Assembly (NCBI GenBank): GCA_943330985.1
Contig: CALQJV010000048.1
Location: 1-7,463 of the forward strand
DNA: 7,463 bases
Source of the DNA: Chitinophaga pinensis
Lineage (GTDB): Bacteria > Bacteroidota > Bacteroidia > M30B66
Direction: 5' to 3'
Position numbers and translations under genes: made by a program. Under the pieces are notes generated by a model. That model made no database searches. It was not told where the DNA came from and saw only the letters and a program-made list of their open reading frames with translations. Of the stretch, positions 1 to 6,662 are shown piece by piece; the first letter of the stretch is position 1, and each line of letters starts with the position of its first letter.

Positions 1-608
1 ATCGATGATAATCGGATATAACCGGCACGTCCTAAGATACACGCGTTTGCACTTAGTCTTTTTTCGCGGCTGTCACCAATTTCTATTTCTTCTATCCAAT
101 AAAGTGCATGTTTTTCAGCGTTGTAAATTGGCGACATCGCCCAATTGCTAATCTGAATGAATTCCAATCCAGCCTGTTTCCGATTGATATTGCTACTGTC
201 TATCGAACGTTTTAGATGATCGAACAATGATGGTTCATTTAAGTTACTTTGTTTGTTTTCGGAAACGTGTCCATCGGCAATATAATCGACTGTAAATACC
301 AATGCTTTGGGTTCAAAAACCGAGGTTGTTTTATTGGAAATAAGTCCCAAATGATGCGCGCTATTTTCAGATTCAGCCCAAAAATTAATCAGCATTTCGC
401 GTGTTTGAATTGAATCGAGAAATTGATAATTCGGAGGTAATTGACAATGAGCAAAGTCTTTTTTAAGCACGACATCGCCCGTTTGAAAATGAAAACTGGA
501 TTCAATTTCCGAACTCAACGATTCGTAATCTTGTTCTTGGGCAAAAATGTTTGACTGTGAAAAAATCCCACTTAATAGAAAAACCCAAACGAAACACCGA
601 TACATCAT
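1..608 (-). CDS. DUF2167 family exported protein, partial (3' end beyond window)
   Basis: The frame runs from an ATG at 608 to the window edge without a stop, giving 202 complete codons, so the C-terminus is missing. Residues 1-24 look like a Sec signal peptide: a hydrophobic run FVWVFLLSGIF, then a small-residue region ending IFAQ. The mature part matches the DUF2167 pattern as I remember it: TGDVVL at 43-48, LPPNYQFLD at 57-65, YIADGHVS at 109-116, a W...P.YNAEKHALYW stretch at 156-171, and ILGRAGYI at 191-198. Family members are described as predicted membrane-anchored proteins and usually carry C-terminal membrane helices, which would lie outside this window. Their biochemical role is unknown. 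ATG codons at 608 and 605 are adjacent; an in-frame TAA at 618-620 excludes a longer protein. A candidate promoter lies in the 69-nt gap to the preceding gene, so it may be transcribed separately. The family call is from motif memory, not a search. Confidence 0.8.
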   Translation of the reverse strand, partial: MMYRCFVWVFLLSGIFSQSNIFAQEQDYESLSSEIESSFHFQTGDVVLKKDFAHCQLPPNYQFLDSIQTREMLINFWAESENSAHHLGLISNKTTSVFEPKALVFTVDYIADGHVSENKQSNLNEPSLFDHLKRSIDSSNINRKQAGLEFIQISNWAMSPIYNAEKHALYWIEEIEIGDSREKRLSANACILGRAGYIRLSS

Positions 609-635
609 TCGTACAATTTATACATAATCTTCCTG

Positions 636-669
636 CAAAAATCGCAGATTAAATTCAACTGGAATCAAA
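636..669 (-). promoter_or_regulatory. Candidate Bacteroidota-type promoter for the DUF2167 gene
   Basis: On the minus strand, TTTG (666-669) is followed after 22 nt by GATTTTTG (636-643). This matches 7 of 8 positions of the -7 consensus TAnnTTTG, with a -33 TTTG at an acceptable distance. Transcription would begin near 629, leaving a leader of about 20 nt before the ATG at 608. The sequence matches are direct; promoter function is inferred. AT-rich DNA gives such matches by chance, and the -7 lacks its first T. Confidence 0.33.
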
Positions 670-677
670 CCCATTGA

Positions 678-2201
678 TTAATTTTCTAAATCGCTATAAA
701 CACTCAACCAAGCATCGGAAAGAGAATCGAGCATGTCGCCAGCATGCATCGCAATGACTCCTCTATTTTGGCAGGCAATATCACCAGCAAGTCCATGAAT
801 AAATACGCCCATTCGAGCGGCATGAAGTGCCGGAATACCTCGCGCTAGCAAGCCTGTAAGAAGCCCTGTTAGAATATCTCCACTTCCTCCTTTGGCCATT
901 CCTGCATTTCCGGTACTATTAAAATGTACTTCGCCCGAAGGACTACAAATAGCTGTAAAAGCCCCTTTTAAAACCACAATTGCTCCCGATTTACGACTTA
1001 ATTCCCGAGCATTTTCAAGACGTTCAAATCCAGAATTGGCTTTCTGAGTGAGTCTATCGAGTTCGCCAGGATGCGGAGTTAGTATGGAATTATTGGGAAT
1101 AAACGAAAGCCAAGTTTTATTTTCTGCCAAAATAATCAATCCATCGGCATCAATCACCAAAGAATCGGAGGTGTTTTGGAGGAGATTTTTAAACAAACGA
1201 ACGGTATCATCATGCATTCCGGTTCCAGGGCCAAATCCAATTGCACCAAAAGGTTCAGGGTTGAAACTTCCGCTTAGGTGTCCCATTTCTTCAGATGTGA
1301 ATACCATGGCTTCAGGAACACTGCTTTGTAAAATACTATACGATTCGGCAGGAATATAACTGCTACACAATCCAACTCCACTTCGAATACATGCTTTGGT
1401 TGCCAATACTACAGCTCCCGTTTTTCCATGGGAGCCGCCTATTATAAGTGCATGACCATTGTTTCCTTTGTGAGCAAATTGATTTGGTTTCAAAAGAACT
1501 TCTTTCAAGTCGGGCAATACTGTGTAATGGAAATTGGAAAAGGAATCATCCACAAATTCGGCTGTTTCGGGCTCCATTAATCCAATATTCAGAACATGCC
1601 ATTCACCAACATAGCGTTGCGATTCAGTAAAGAGATATTGGAGTCGCGGTGAATGAAAACATAAAGTATGGTGTGCATATATGGCCTCCGCTTTTTCGGG
1701 CATGGGGATATCCGTATAAAATCCGCTGGGAGCATCAATCGAAATACGTATTGCTTTTAAATGGTTGATGCTGCGAAATAAATGCGCAAGTTCTTTGTCA
1801 ACTGGCCTGTTTAACCCGCTTCCAAATAATGCATCAATAACTACAGTTGCATCGTGCATTTGTCCTGCGGAATTTTCTTGGAGGATGCTAAATTCCCCTC
1901 CAGTTGAAAGAAATCGCTCTTTGTTTAAAACATTGTCATGACTTAATTCCGAAACATCCAATGCAAAAACTTGTACTTTTTTCCCTGCGTTTAAAAGTAA
2001 ACGAGCGATTACCCAACCATCGCCGCCATTATTTCCGGGTCCACAAAGCACCGCAAAATGTGCCTTAGAGCTCAGGTGTTTAATGATCCATTCGAAGCAC
2101 ATGTTAGCAGCATGCTCCATTAGTTCAGTTGACGTCAATTTGCGCGATTCTATGGTGAATAAATCGGCATTGCGTATTTGTTGAGAGGATAATATGTGCA
2201 T
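678..2201 (-). CDS. nnr: Bifunctional NAD(P)H-hydrate epimerase / ADP-dependent NAD(P)H-hydrate dehydratase
   Basis: This is a metabolite-repair enzyme. The N-terminal YjeF_N domain interconverts R and S forms of hydrated NAD(P)H, and the C-terminal ribokinase-like domain dehydrates the S form using ADP. Positions are for the 507-residue product from the ATG at 2201. Epimerase half, about 1-215: GPGNNGGDG at 54-62, DALFGSG at 123-129 and SIDAPSG at 154-160, which contains the conserved Asp. Dehydratase half, about 235-505: KGNNGHALIIGGS at 245-257, GFGPGTG at 322-328, DADGL at 351-355, LTPHPGE at 374-380, and GNAGMAKGGSGDILTG at 431-446 with the catalytic-type Asp of GGSGD. The length is normal for the fused form. 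The frame also opens with TTG at 2210, three codons earlier; I chose the ATG, which leads directly into the usual start HILSSQQIRNAD. It follows coaE by 45 nt with no evident promoter or strong terminator, so co-transcription is likely. Confidence 0.96.
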   Translation of the reverse strand: MHILSSQQIRNADLFTIESRKLTSTELMEHAANMCFEWIIKHLSSKAHFAVLCGPGNNGGDGWVIARLLLNAGKKVQVFALDVSELSHDNVLNKERFLSTGGEFSILQENSAGQMHDATVVIDALFGSGLNRPVDKELAHLFRSINHLKAIRISIDAPSGFYTDIPMPEKAEAIYAHHTLCFHSPRLQYLFTESQRYVGEWHVLNIGLMEPETAEFVDDSFSNFHYTVLPDLKEVLLKPNQFAHKGNNGHALIIGGSHGKTGAVVLATKACIRSGVGLCSSYIPAESYSILQSSVPEAMVFTSEEMGHLSGSFNPEPFGAIGFGPGTGMHDDTVRLFKNLLQNTSDSLVIDADGLIILAENKTWLSFIPNNSILTPHPGELDRLTQKANSGFERLENARELSRKSGAIVVLKGAFTAICSPSGEVHFNSTGNAGMAKGGSGDILTGLLTGLLARGIPALHAARMGVFIHGLAGDIACQNRGVIAMHAGDMLDSLSDAWLSVYSDLEN

Positions 2202-2246
2202 TGTATTCAATTATTAGTTTCAAGAACCCAATCAGTTTCTTGTAAT

Positions 2247-2828
2247 TCAAGCAGTAATGCGGCTGTAAACAGCTAAAACCTGAGGAATGAGTAGTTGCTC
2301 TTCATTGTTATGAATAACCCAATCGGCTCGGGAAATCAATTCGTCTTGTGGCAATTGTTGTTGAATTCTGTTTCGAACAGCTTCTTCCGTTATTCCATTT
2401 CGATGCATAACACGTTTAATCCTTAATTCATCGGGAGCTTCTACTACAATAACACCATCTAGATGTTTATCTAATCCGTGTTCAAATAGAATAGCGGTTT
2501 CTTTTATAACATAAGGGCTCGATTGATTAGCGCACCACATCTTAAAATCTTGTGCTACAGCCGGATGAATGATTGCATTTAACTTTGCTAATGCTGTTGA
2601 ATCACTGAATACGATGGCCGAGAGTTTTTCTCTATTTAAATTATCGTTATGATCGAACAATTCAGCCCCAAACAGATTTTTAATTGAACGTTTTACTAAG
2701 GGGTCTTCGTTTGTTATTTTTCGACCGGCTTCATCTGAATTATAAACAGGAATATTCAACATAGTAAAAATACGCGCTACTGTTGACTTGCCGCTGCCAA
2801 TTCCACCTGTAAGTCCGATAAATTTCAT
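2247..2828 (-). CDS. coaE: Dephospho-CoA kinase
   Basis: A cytoplasmic P-loop kinase that phosphorylates the 3'-hydroxyl of dephospho-CoA with ATP, the final step of coenzyme A synthesis. The 193-residue length is typical. Visible motifs are the Walker A loop GGIGSGKS at 8-15, an acidic SDEAGR segment at 31-36 where the family has its substrate-binding Asp, REKLSAIVFSD at 66-76, IIHPAV at 86-91, the ETAILFE region at 110-116 (the family's usual PLLFE position), an Arg-rich lid region at 136-154, and ADWVIHNN at 168-175 near the C-terminus. All key elements are present and the frame is intact. The ATG at 2828 leads straight into the conserved MKFIGLTGGIG start. It lies 68 nt after the YbbR-like gene, in the DUF1573-yajC-YbbR-coaE order common in Bacteroidota, and may be read through from that operon. 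The 68-nt gap holds a T8 run but no convincing hairpin or promoter. Confidence 0.97.
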   Translation of the reverse strand: MKFIGLTGGIGSGKSTVARIFTMLNIPVYNSDEAGRKITNEDPLVKRSIKNLFGAELFDHNDNLNREKLSAIVFSDSTALAKLNAIIHPAVAQDFKMWCANQSSPYVIKETAILFEHGLDKHLDGVIVVEAPDELRIKRVMHRNGITEEAVRNRIQQQLPQDELISRADWVIHNNEEQLLIPQVLAVYSRITA

Positions 2829-2896
2829 GGTTGAATTTACTAATTATACTATCTAGAAAGGTTCAATTCAATTAGAATCGCGTTAAAAAAAATAAT

Positions 2897-3880
2897 CTAC
2901 TTATTTTTTCGAATGATAAATTCTACCGTTTCGGGTTCTATGCGAATACCCTGAACGTACGGTGGAAATTGCTTAATATTCAAACGAAGATTGGCATTTT
3001 TAGAATTACGAATATCAAATGCATCCGCCGAAATTCGAAATAAATTCGGGTTTACTTTATTGTAATTGCGAAGCGAAACCAAATAGGTGATTTTTGCCTG
3101 TTTGGGAAAAATTTCCACACTATCGCCAATGGTTAAATGATCGATAGCTATGGGAACTTCTAATTCGGCTTCTGTAAACTTATCAATTTCAAGGTGAACA
3201 CCAACTTCCATCGGTGCATAGGTTATAAGCTTACTCGTCTTTTTAATTTTCACAGAATAATCTCCCGATTTATTGAGTCCATTCAAAATTAGTGGTTCTG
3301 TTTCTATGCGTTTAATAGAATCGAGGGTGGCAAATGGACCTGAAATTAAGATGCTGTCGGGATTAATGGATATACTATCGCTTAAGCTAAATTGTCTTTC
3401 AAAAGTTAAATAGCGATTGAGATGAACCGGTATTTTTTTTAGACCGCGTTCGAAGAATGAAAAGAAAATAGTATCGGGAAGAATGTTGAGCGCTTTGATG
3501 TCAAAATGTTCTCTATTGAAAAAGTCAATGCTCGAGGTCGTTGTTACAAAAGCCTGTCCTGTTTTAGAAGAAGCTTTCACACCAATGTAACGTCCATCAA
3601 TGATAATGTTGGCCAGATTTGGGCGTATGATATATGTTATCAAATCGTAACCGCTGCCATTCACAAACATTTCGGCAGTTTGTGGTAATTTCTCAATCAA
3701 CATCCTATTTTCAGGCATATTGATATACGAAACGGAAGCGCGTATTTTGGTAGAATAGTTTTCGTTAAAGGCAAGCAGAACCCAAAATAGGGATGCAAGC
3801 ATCAAGCAAATAGCAAAAACAGTTACTTTACGGCGACTGAGCGAAGTACGAAGCACCGAAGAAGTTTTGCTCCGGGCCAT
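2897..3880 (-). CDS. YbbR/CdaR-like membrane-anchored protein
   Basis: A 327-residue protein with a basic N-terminus (RRKVT at 16-20), one hydrophobic helix at about 20-38, then a long soluble region predicted to lie outside the cytoplasm. The region breaks into roughly three beta-rich units, about 45-145, 148-232 and 240-325. Hallmarks are I-x-V-x-hydrophobic starts such as KKIPVHL at 148-154 and AELEVPIAI at 238-246, and the P-D-S-I-x-I-S-G-P motif at 174-182, as in YbbR repeats. In Firmicutes, YbbR (CdaR) binds and modulates the diadenylate cyclase CdaA. No cyclase is encoded here, so that function cannot be assumed. It starts 5 nt after the yajC stop, which implies tight co-transcription. 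Family and topology are fairly secure; the role is unknown. Confidence 0.86.
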   Translation of the reverse strand: MARSKTSSVLRTSLSRRKVTVFAICLMLASLFWVLLAFNENYSTKIRASVSYINMPENRMLIEKLPQTAEMFVNGSGYDLITYIIRPNLANIIIDGRYIGVKASSKTGQAFVTTTSSIDFFNREHFDIKALNILPDTIFFSFFERGLKKIPVHLNRYLTFERQFSLSDSISINPDSILISGPFATLDSIKRIETEPLILNGLNKSGDYSVKIKKTSKLITYAPMEVGVHLEIDKFTEAELEVPIAIDHLTIGDSVEIFPKQAKITYLVSLRNYNKVNPNLFRISADAFDIRNSKNANLRLNIKQFPPYVQGIRIEPETVEFIIRKNK

Positions 3881-3885
3881 AAAAT

Positions 3886-4203
3886 TTATTTTGCGCCAGC
3901 TACAAGCTGATCTTGAGGACTATTAGAAACAGCCGATTTCTCCACACGAAATTTGGCACCACTTTCTGCTTCCAAAATAAATGTTGTTTCGTTGATTTCT
4001 AAAATCTTACCGTGAATTCCTCCAATGGTAATAACGGTATCTCCTTTTTTCAATCCTTCGCGGAACGCTTTCGCTTCTTTTGCCTTTTTCATTTGAGGAC
4101 GAATAAAAAAGAAATAAAACACCGGAATCATTAATATCAGTGGTAACATTCCACCTAATCCACCTTGTCCTTGAGCTCCCATGAGGAGAATTGCATTATT
4201 CAT
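3886..4203 (-). CDS. yajC: Preprotein translocase subunit YajC
   Basis: A small inner-membrane protein that associates with SecDF as an accessory of the Sec translocon. It has 105 residues, normal for the family. A Gly-rich N-terminus (GAQGQGGLGG, 9-18) precedes a single hydrophobic helix at about 19-34, then the hallmark RPQMKKAKE at 35-43 and the conserved cytoplasmic core LKKGDTVITIGGIHGKI at 51-67. The C-terminal part holds a short beta region ending near SAVS. The ATG at 4203 is 20 nt after the DUF1573 stop, and the stop is 5 nt before the YbbR start. The leader has no Shine-Dalgarno-like purine block and is A/T-rich, as is usual in Bacteroidota. Confidence 0.96.
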   Translation of the reverse strand: MNNAILLMGAQGQGGLGGMLPLILMIPVFYFFFIRPQMKKAKEAKAFREGLKKGDTVITIGGIHGKILEINETTFILEAESGAKFRVEKSAVSNSPQDQLVAGAK

Positions 4204-4223
4204 ATTTTTAGAATTATTATGTA

Positions 4224-4691
4224 TTATTCTTCCGAAGGATCTGCTTTTACAAATCCTTTCAATGTTACTTTGGATGTAGCCGGTTCTGTATTGGCATATA
4301 CAGTTACATCTTTATTTGCTTTCCCAACTCGTCGTTCGCTGTTAAATACTACGTCAATTTTACCTTTTGCACCCGGGGCAATGGGTTCTTTGGGCCATTC
4401 AGGAACAGTACATCCGCAGCTTCCAATGGCTTTCGAAATTACCAAAGCATTTTTTCCTGTATTGGTAAACGTAAATGCATGCGATACGCGCTCACCTTCC
4501 ATTACTGTACCGAAATTAAACGTGTCCTGATCGAATTTAATCGCCGAAATGGGAATGTTCTCTTCGCCTGATGCTGTAGCCGAATTATTCACCATGTCGG
4601 ATGTTACTTTACCATCTGTTTTCTGGTCGCATGAACTCAAGCCAGTTGCTAAGAGAACTGCTGTATAAATTGGAATAATGATATGTTTCAT
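4224..4691 (-). CDS. DUF1573 domain lipoprotein
   Basis: A 155-residue protein with a lipoprotein signal, MKHIIIPIYTAVLLATGLSSC, whose lipobox is LSSC with the acylated Cys at 21. A polar linker of about 28 residues follows, then one DUF1573 domain at about 50-150. Its beta-sandwich pattern is clear: FDQDTFNFGTVMEGE at 53-67, FTFTNTGK at 73-80, the invariant SCGC at 91-94, PIAPGAKGKI at 103-112 and a terminal LKGFV at 144-148. The domain is common in Bacteroidota and resembles immunoglobulin-like ASH/MSP folds; its function is not established. The residue after the lipid Cys is Asp, then Gln. Rules for inner-membrane retention or surface export in Bacteroidota are not settled enough to assign a location. 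The frame extends to a TTG at 4727, but the ATG at 4691 gives the proper lipoprotein signal and leaves the candidate promoter outside the gene. It is the first gene of the yajC cluster. Confidence 0.92.
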   Translation of the reverse strand: MKHIIIPIYTAVLLATGLSSCDQKTDGKVTSDMVNNSATASGEENIPISAIKFDQDTFNFGTVMEGERVSHAFTFTNTGKNALVISKAIGSCGCTVPEWPKEPIAPGAKGKIDVVFNSERRVGKANKDVTVYANTEPATSKVTLKGFVKADPSEE

Positions 4692-4708
4692 CGTGTTAAA
4701 ATAGCAGG

Positions 4709-4716
4709 CAAAAATA
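4709..4716 (-). promoter_or_regulatory. Candidate -7 promoter element for the DUF1573-yajC-YbbR cluster
   Basis: The minus strand reads TATTTTTG, an exact match to the Bacteroidota -7 consensus TAnnTTTG, 17 nt upstream of the DUF1573 ATG at 4691. A start site near 4702 would leave a short leader of about 10 nt. I find no TTG at the expected -33 distance; the nearest upstream TTG is too close. The match is direct, and function is inferred from position at the head of the cluster and the 135-nt gap. Confidence 0.38.
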
Positions 4717-4763
4717 GGTAAAATCAATCTTAAAAATGTGTTTTTCTGATTGAAGTTTTTTAT

Positions 4764-4791
4764 TTGATTAAATCAATTTTATAAAATGATT
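4764..4791. repeat. Overlapping AT-rich inverted repeats in the 135-nt intergenic gap
   Basis: TTGATT-A-AATCAA at 4764-4776 is a perfect 6-bp inverted repeat about one base. It shares its right arm with a second symmetry: AATCA at 4771-4775, a single extra A, the palindrome TTTTATAAAA at 4777-4786, and TGATT at 4787-4791. Related GATTG/CAATC words also occur at 4748-4752 and 4789-4793. They sit between the stop of the T9SS gene at 4827 and the candidate promoter at 4709. They could be an operator, a weak AT-only terminator or chance. The rest of the gap (4692-4826) shows no gene. Confidence 0.4.
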
Positions 4792-4826
4792 GAGCCTAAT
4801 TCATAGACAATTGCATTGAATAAAAA

Positions 4827-6620
4827 TTAATGCGAAACAACAACAGGAAAATGTTGCATTGGCGTTTGAACAAAATAAAGCCCCTCCGACAATTCACGAA
4901 CCTGCAATTGGTTCGATTCTCTTGCTGCAATTTGAATGCTGCGAATAAGCAGTCCACGGGCATCTAAAAAATGAATTGTTTGGTTCGTCGATGTATTGTT
5001 CTTTAACTGGATATACTCATTTGCTGGATTTGGAAATAATTGAATTCCGTTTTTGTCTGAAATACTCGCAACTCCAAGAGGATTCAAAATTTGTATTGAA
5101 AGTGTAACCGGATTTCCCTGACATCCATTGGCATCGATTGCTAAAACTTCCGCATTAATTACTCCTTCATTGTTCCCCCAAAATGCAATCAATGAATCTC
5201 GATCGCTCGTGTAAACACTGCTAGCTAATAAAGATGAATTTCCGGTAAAGTTCCAGAAGTAAGTATATCCCGGAGCGCCTGTTAAATATAGAACTCCTGT
5301 CGATGAAGTATATTGAGTAGTTTCACCATGAATCTGGATAATTGGACTTGGGGAAATTGAAGCAGCCAAGGTATCGTATCGATTTGGGCAACCATTTACA
5401 CTTAATCCCAATATATAATTACCTGAACTTAGTGGAGTAGTGTTGTCGAGTTGGGCATTTCTTCCAGAAGCTGTAAAGCCGTTTGGACCTGTCCACGAAT
5501 ACGTTCCACCCACAACCTCTAATGCACTTAAGAATAGAATTTCGCCTTCACACAAATTATTACCAACCTGAATCACTGTTGGAGTTTGAGAGGGTGTTAC
5601 ATTTACAATGACATCACGCTCAGCAACACAGCCTTGCCCTGTTACCAAAACGGTGTATGTTCCTGCTTGTTGAGAGGAAATGTTATTAATTACTGGATTC
5701 ATCGAAACTGAGTTGAAGAATCCTGGCCCCGACCATTGATATTGAGTTGTTCCTGCTCCTGTATATGTAGTCGTAAATTGTAAGTTACCGCCTTCACACA
5801 CCGGTGAATTGCTTTGAATTGAAACATCGCATGGAATACATCCTGCAGGAGCGCTGAATGAAGCCGAACCTGTGCATGTTGATGAAGCACTAAAAACCGC
5901 TGTAATGGAATTGTTTGTTCCGTTCGAAGGTAAACCACTTAATGTGTAATTGCTTGAATTGGCAAATGGAGCATTGATGATTTGAGTAAATGTTCCATTA
6001 CTTACTGTTAATGTTCCTGTTGGCGGTGGATTGAAGGTAAAAACACTTCCTGTTACTTGATAATTATTGGTTAATGTATCGCAGGTACTTGGATTTGCAG
6101 TAACTAAACTAATGGCACAAACCGCTTCAAATTCACAGTCGTAATTGCCTGTGCCTGAAGTCTGAGCAAAAGTTACATTGGTTTCAAGATTCGAATAATT
6201 GGTAATTAAAAGTAAGTAATAATCTCCACTTGTTGTGGATGAGAAATTGATTGTTTCGGTTGCTCCTCCTGCATAACTGCATGCTGCAGTATGAATCGAA
6301 TCAAGCGAGTTGCAATTTCCTGTCGGATTCGTAAACGGACCAAAAAGGATGTAATCTAAATCGCGCGCATTGGAATTTGTTTCCGAAATGACATGAGTAC
6401 CGGGTGCACCAATTCTAAAAAGAAACCAAGCGGGATTATTTACTGAGCCTAAGCATCCGTAATCGGGGCCAACTTGAGCCGCCCCAGCATTTATAGCGGC
6501 AGGATAGGTAACGGGTTGAGTAAGGCAAATTTGAATGGCGTTGGCACACGATGAATTTCCAACCTGAGCTTGAATTACGCTACCAATTAAAAGGAATAGA
6601 ACAGTAAAATTTTTTTTCAT
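4827..6620 (-). CDS. Secreted multidomain protein with type IX secretion C-terminal sorting domain
   Basis: A 597-residue exported protein. Residues 1-19 (MKKNFTVLFLLIGSVIQAQ) are a Sec signal peptide. Residues 20-163 form a Cys-containing beta domain with landmarks NPAWFLFRI (62-70), DLDYILFGPF (87-96), CSYAGGATE (114-122) and LLLITNYSN (136-144). This arrangement recurs at the N-terminus of many Bacteroidota T9SS cargo proteins. A second module, 164-263, contains PPPTGTLTVSNG and NAPFANSSNYTLSGL. Two related Ig/PKD-like modules follow at 264-342 and 343-423, each opening with a CEG motif and closing with a second Cys (C275/C331 and C357/C411). A more divergent module spans 424-512. The type A sorting domain, about 526-597, starts IQLFPNPANEYIQL and includes DARGLLIRS and LSEGLYFVQTP. 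I see no enzyme active site, so adhesion or a surface role is inferred. The ATG at 6620 begins the signal peptide; an upstream GTG at 6656 is only an in-frame extension. It follows maf by 42 nt. Confidence 0.93.
   Translation of the reverse strand: MKKNFTVLFLLIGSVIQAQVGNSSCANAIQICLTQPVTYPAAINAGAAQVGPDYGCLGSVNNPAWFLFRIGAPGTHVISETNSNARDLDYILFGPFTNPTGNCNSLDSIHTAACSYAGGATETINFSSTTSGDYYLLLITNYSNLETNVTFAQTSGTGNYDCEFEAVCAISLVTANPSTCDTLTNNYQVTGSVFTFNPPPTGTLTVSNGTFTQIINAPFANSSNYTLSGLPSNGTNNSITAVFSASSTCTGSASFSAPAGCIPCDVSIQSNSPVCEGGNLQFTTTYTGAGTTQYQWSGPGFFNSVSMNPVINNISSQQAGTYTVLVTGQGCVAERDVIVNVTPSQTPTVIQVGNNLCEGEILFLSALEVVGGTYSWTGPNGFTASGRNAQLDNTTPLSSGNYILGLSVNGCPNRYDTLAASISPSPIIQIHGETTQYTSSTGVLYLTGAPGYTYFWNFTGNSSLLASSVYTSDRDSLIAFWGNNEGVINAEVLAIDANGCQGNPVTLSIQILNPLGVASISDKNGIQLFPNPANEYIQLKNNTSTNQTIHFLDARGLLIRSIQIAARESNQLQVRELSEGLYFVQTPMQHFPVVVSH
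5352..5831 (-). repeat. Two diverged tandem Ig/PKD-like modules in the secreted protein
   Basis: The 5595-5831 module (79 residues) and the 5352-5594 module (81 residues) share the order CEG, aromatic-x-W-[ST]-GP, a Gly-x-Tyr strand (AGTYTVLV versus SGNYILGL) and a late Cys (GQGC versus VNGC). The similarity is at protein level only; the DNA has diverged, so recent duplication or slippage is not indicated. Each module has exactly two cysteines, consistent with one disulfide apiece. Confidence 0.7.
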
Positions 6621-6636
6621 GTTAAACAAATAATGA

Positions 6637-6656
6637 GTGCAATATAGCAATTGCAC
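6637..6656 (-). terminator. Perfect 7-bp hairpin between maf and the secreted-protein gene
   Basis: The minus-strand RNA would read GUGCAAU, a six-base loop UGCUAU, then AUUGCAC. The hairpin starts 6 nt after the maf stop codon and ends 16 nt before the ATG of the secreted protein. What follows is U-rich but interrupted (UCAUUAUUUGUUU), so it could be a weak intrinsic terminator, a processing or stability element that uncouples the two genes, or a translational leader structure. The stem is seen directly; its function is inferred. Confidence 0.45.
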
Positions 6657-6662
6657 AGCAAA

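Noticed and set aside
1048..1630. Plus-strand open frames at 1048-1359 and 1448-1630
   Set aside because: They lie antisense inside the well-supported nnr gene, their translations show no recognisable domain, and no start signal is visible.
2202..2246. CAAGAA/TTCTTG inverted repeat (2221-2226 with 2237-2242) as a terminator after coaE
   Set aside because: Only a 6-bp, mostly A/T stem with a 10-nt loop and no following U-tract on the minus strand; too weak to call.
2829..2896. TATAAT on the minus strand upstream of coaE as a promoter
   Set aside because: Bacteroidota housekeeping promoters use TAnnTTTG rather than TATAAT, and no matching -33 element is visible.
3506..3688. Plus-strand 60-codon open frame
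   Set aside because: Antisense to the YbbR-like gene, short and without recognisable features; a by-product of the coding strand.
4165..4530. Plus-strand 121-codon open frame
   Set aside because: It overlaps both the DUF1573 and yajC genes in antisense, and those two have strong family motifs.
5699..5938. Minus-strand 79-codon frame inside the T9SS gene
   Set aside because: It is an alternative frame within a continuous multidomain coding sequence and has no recognisable features.
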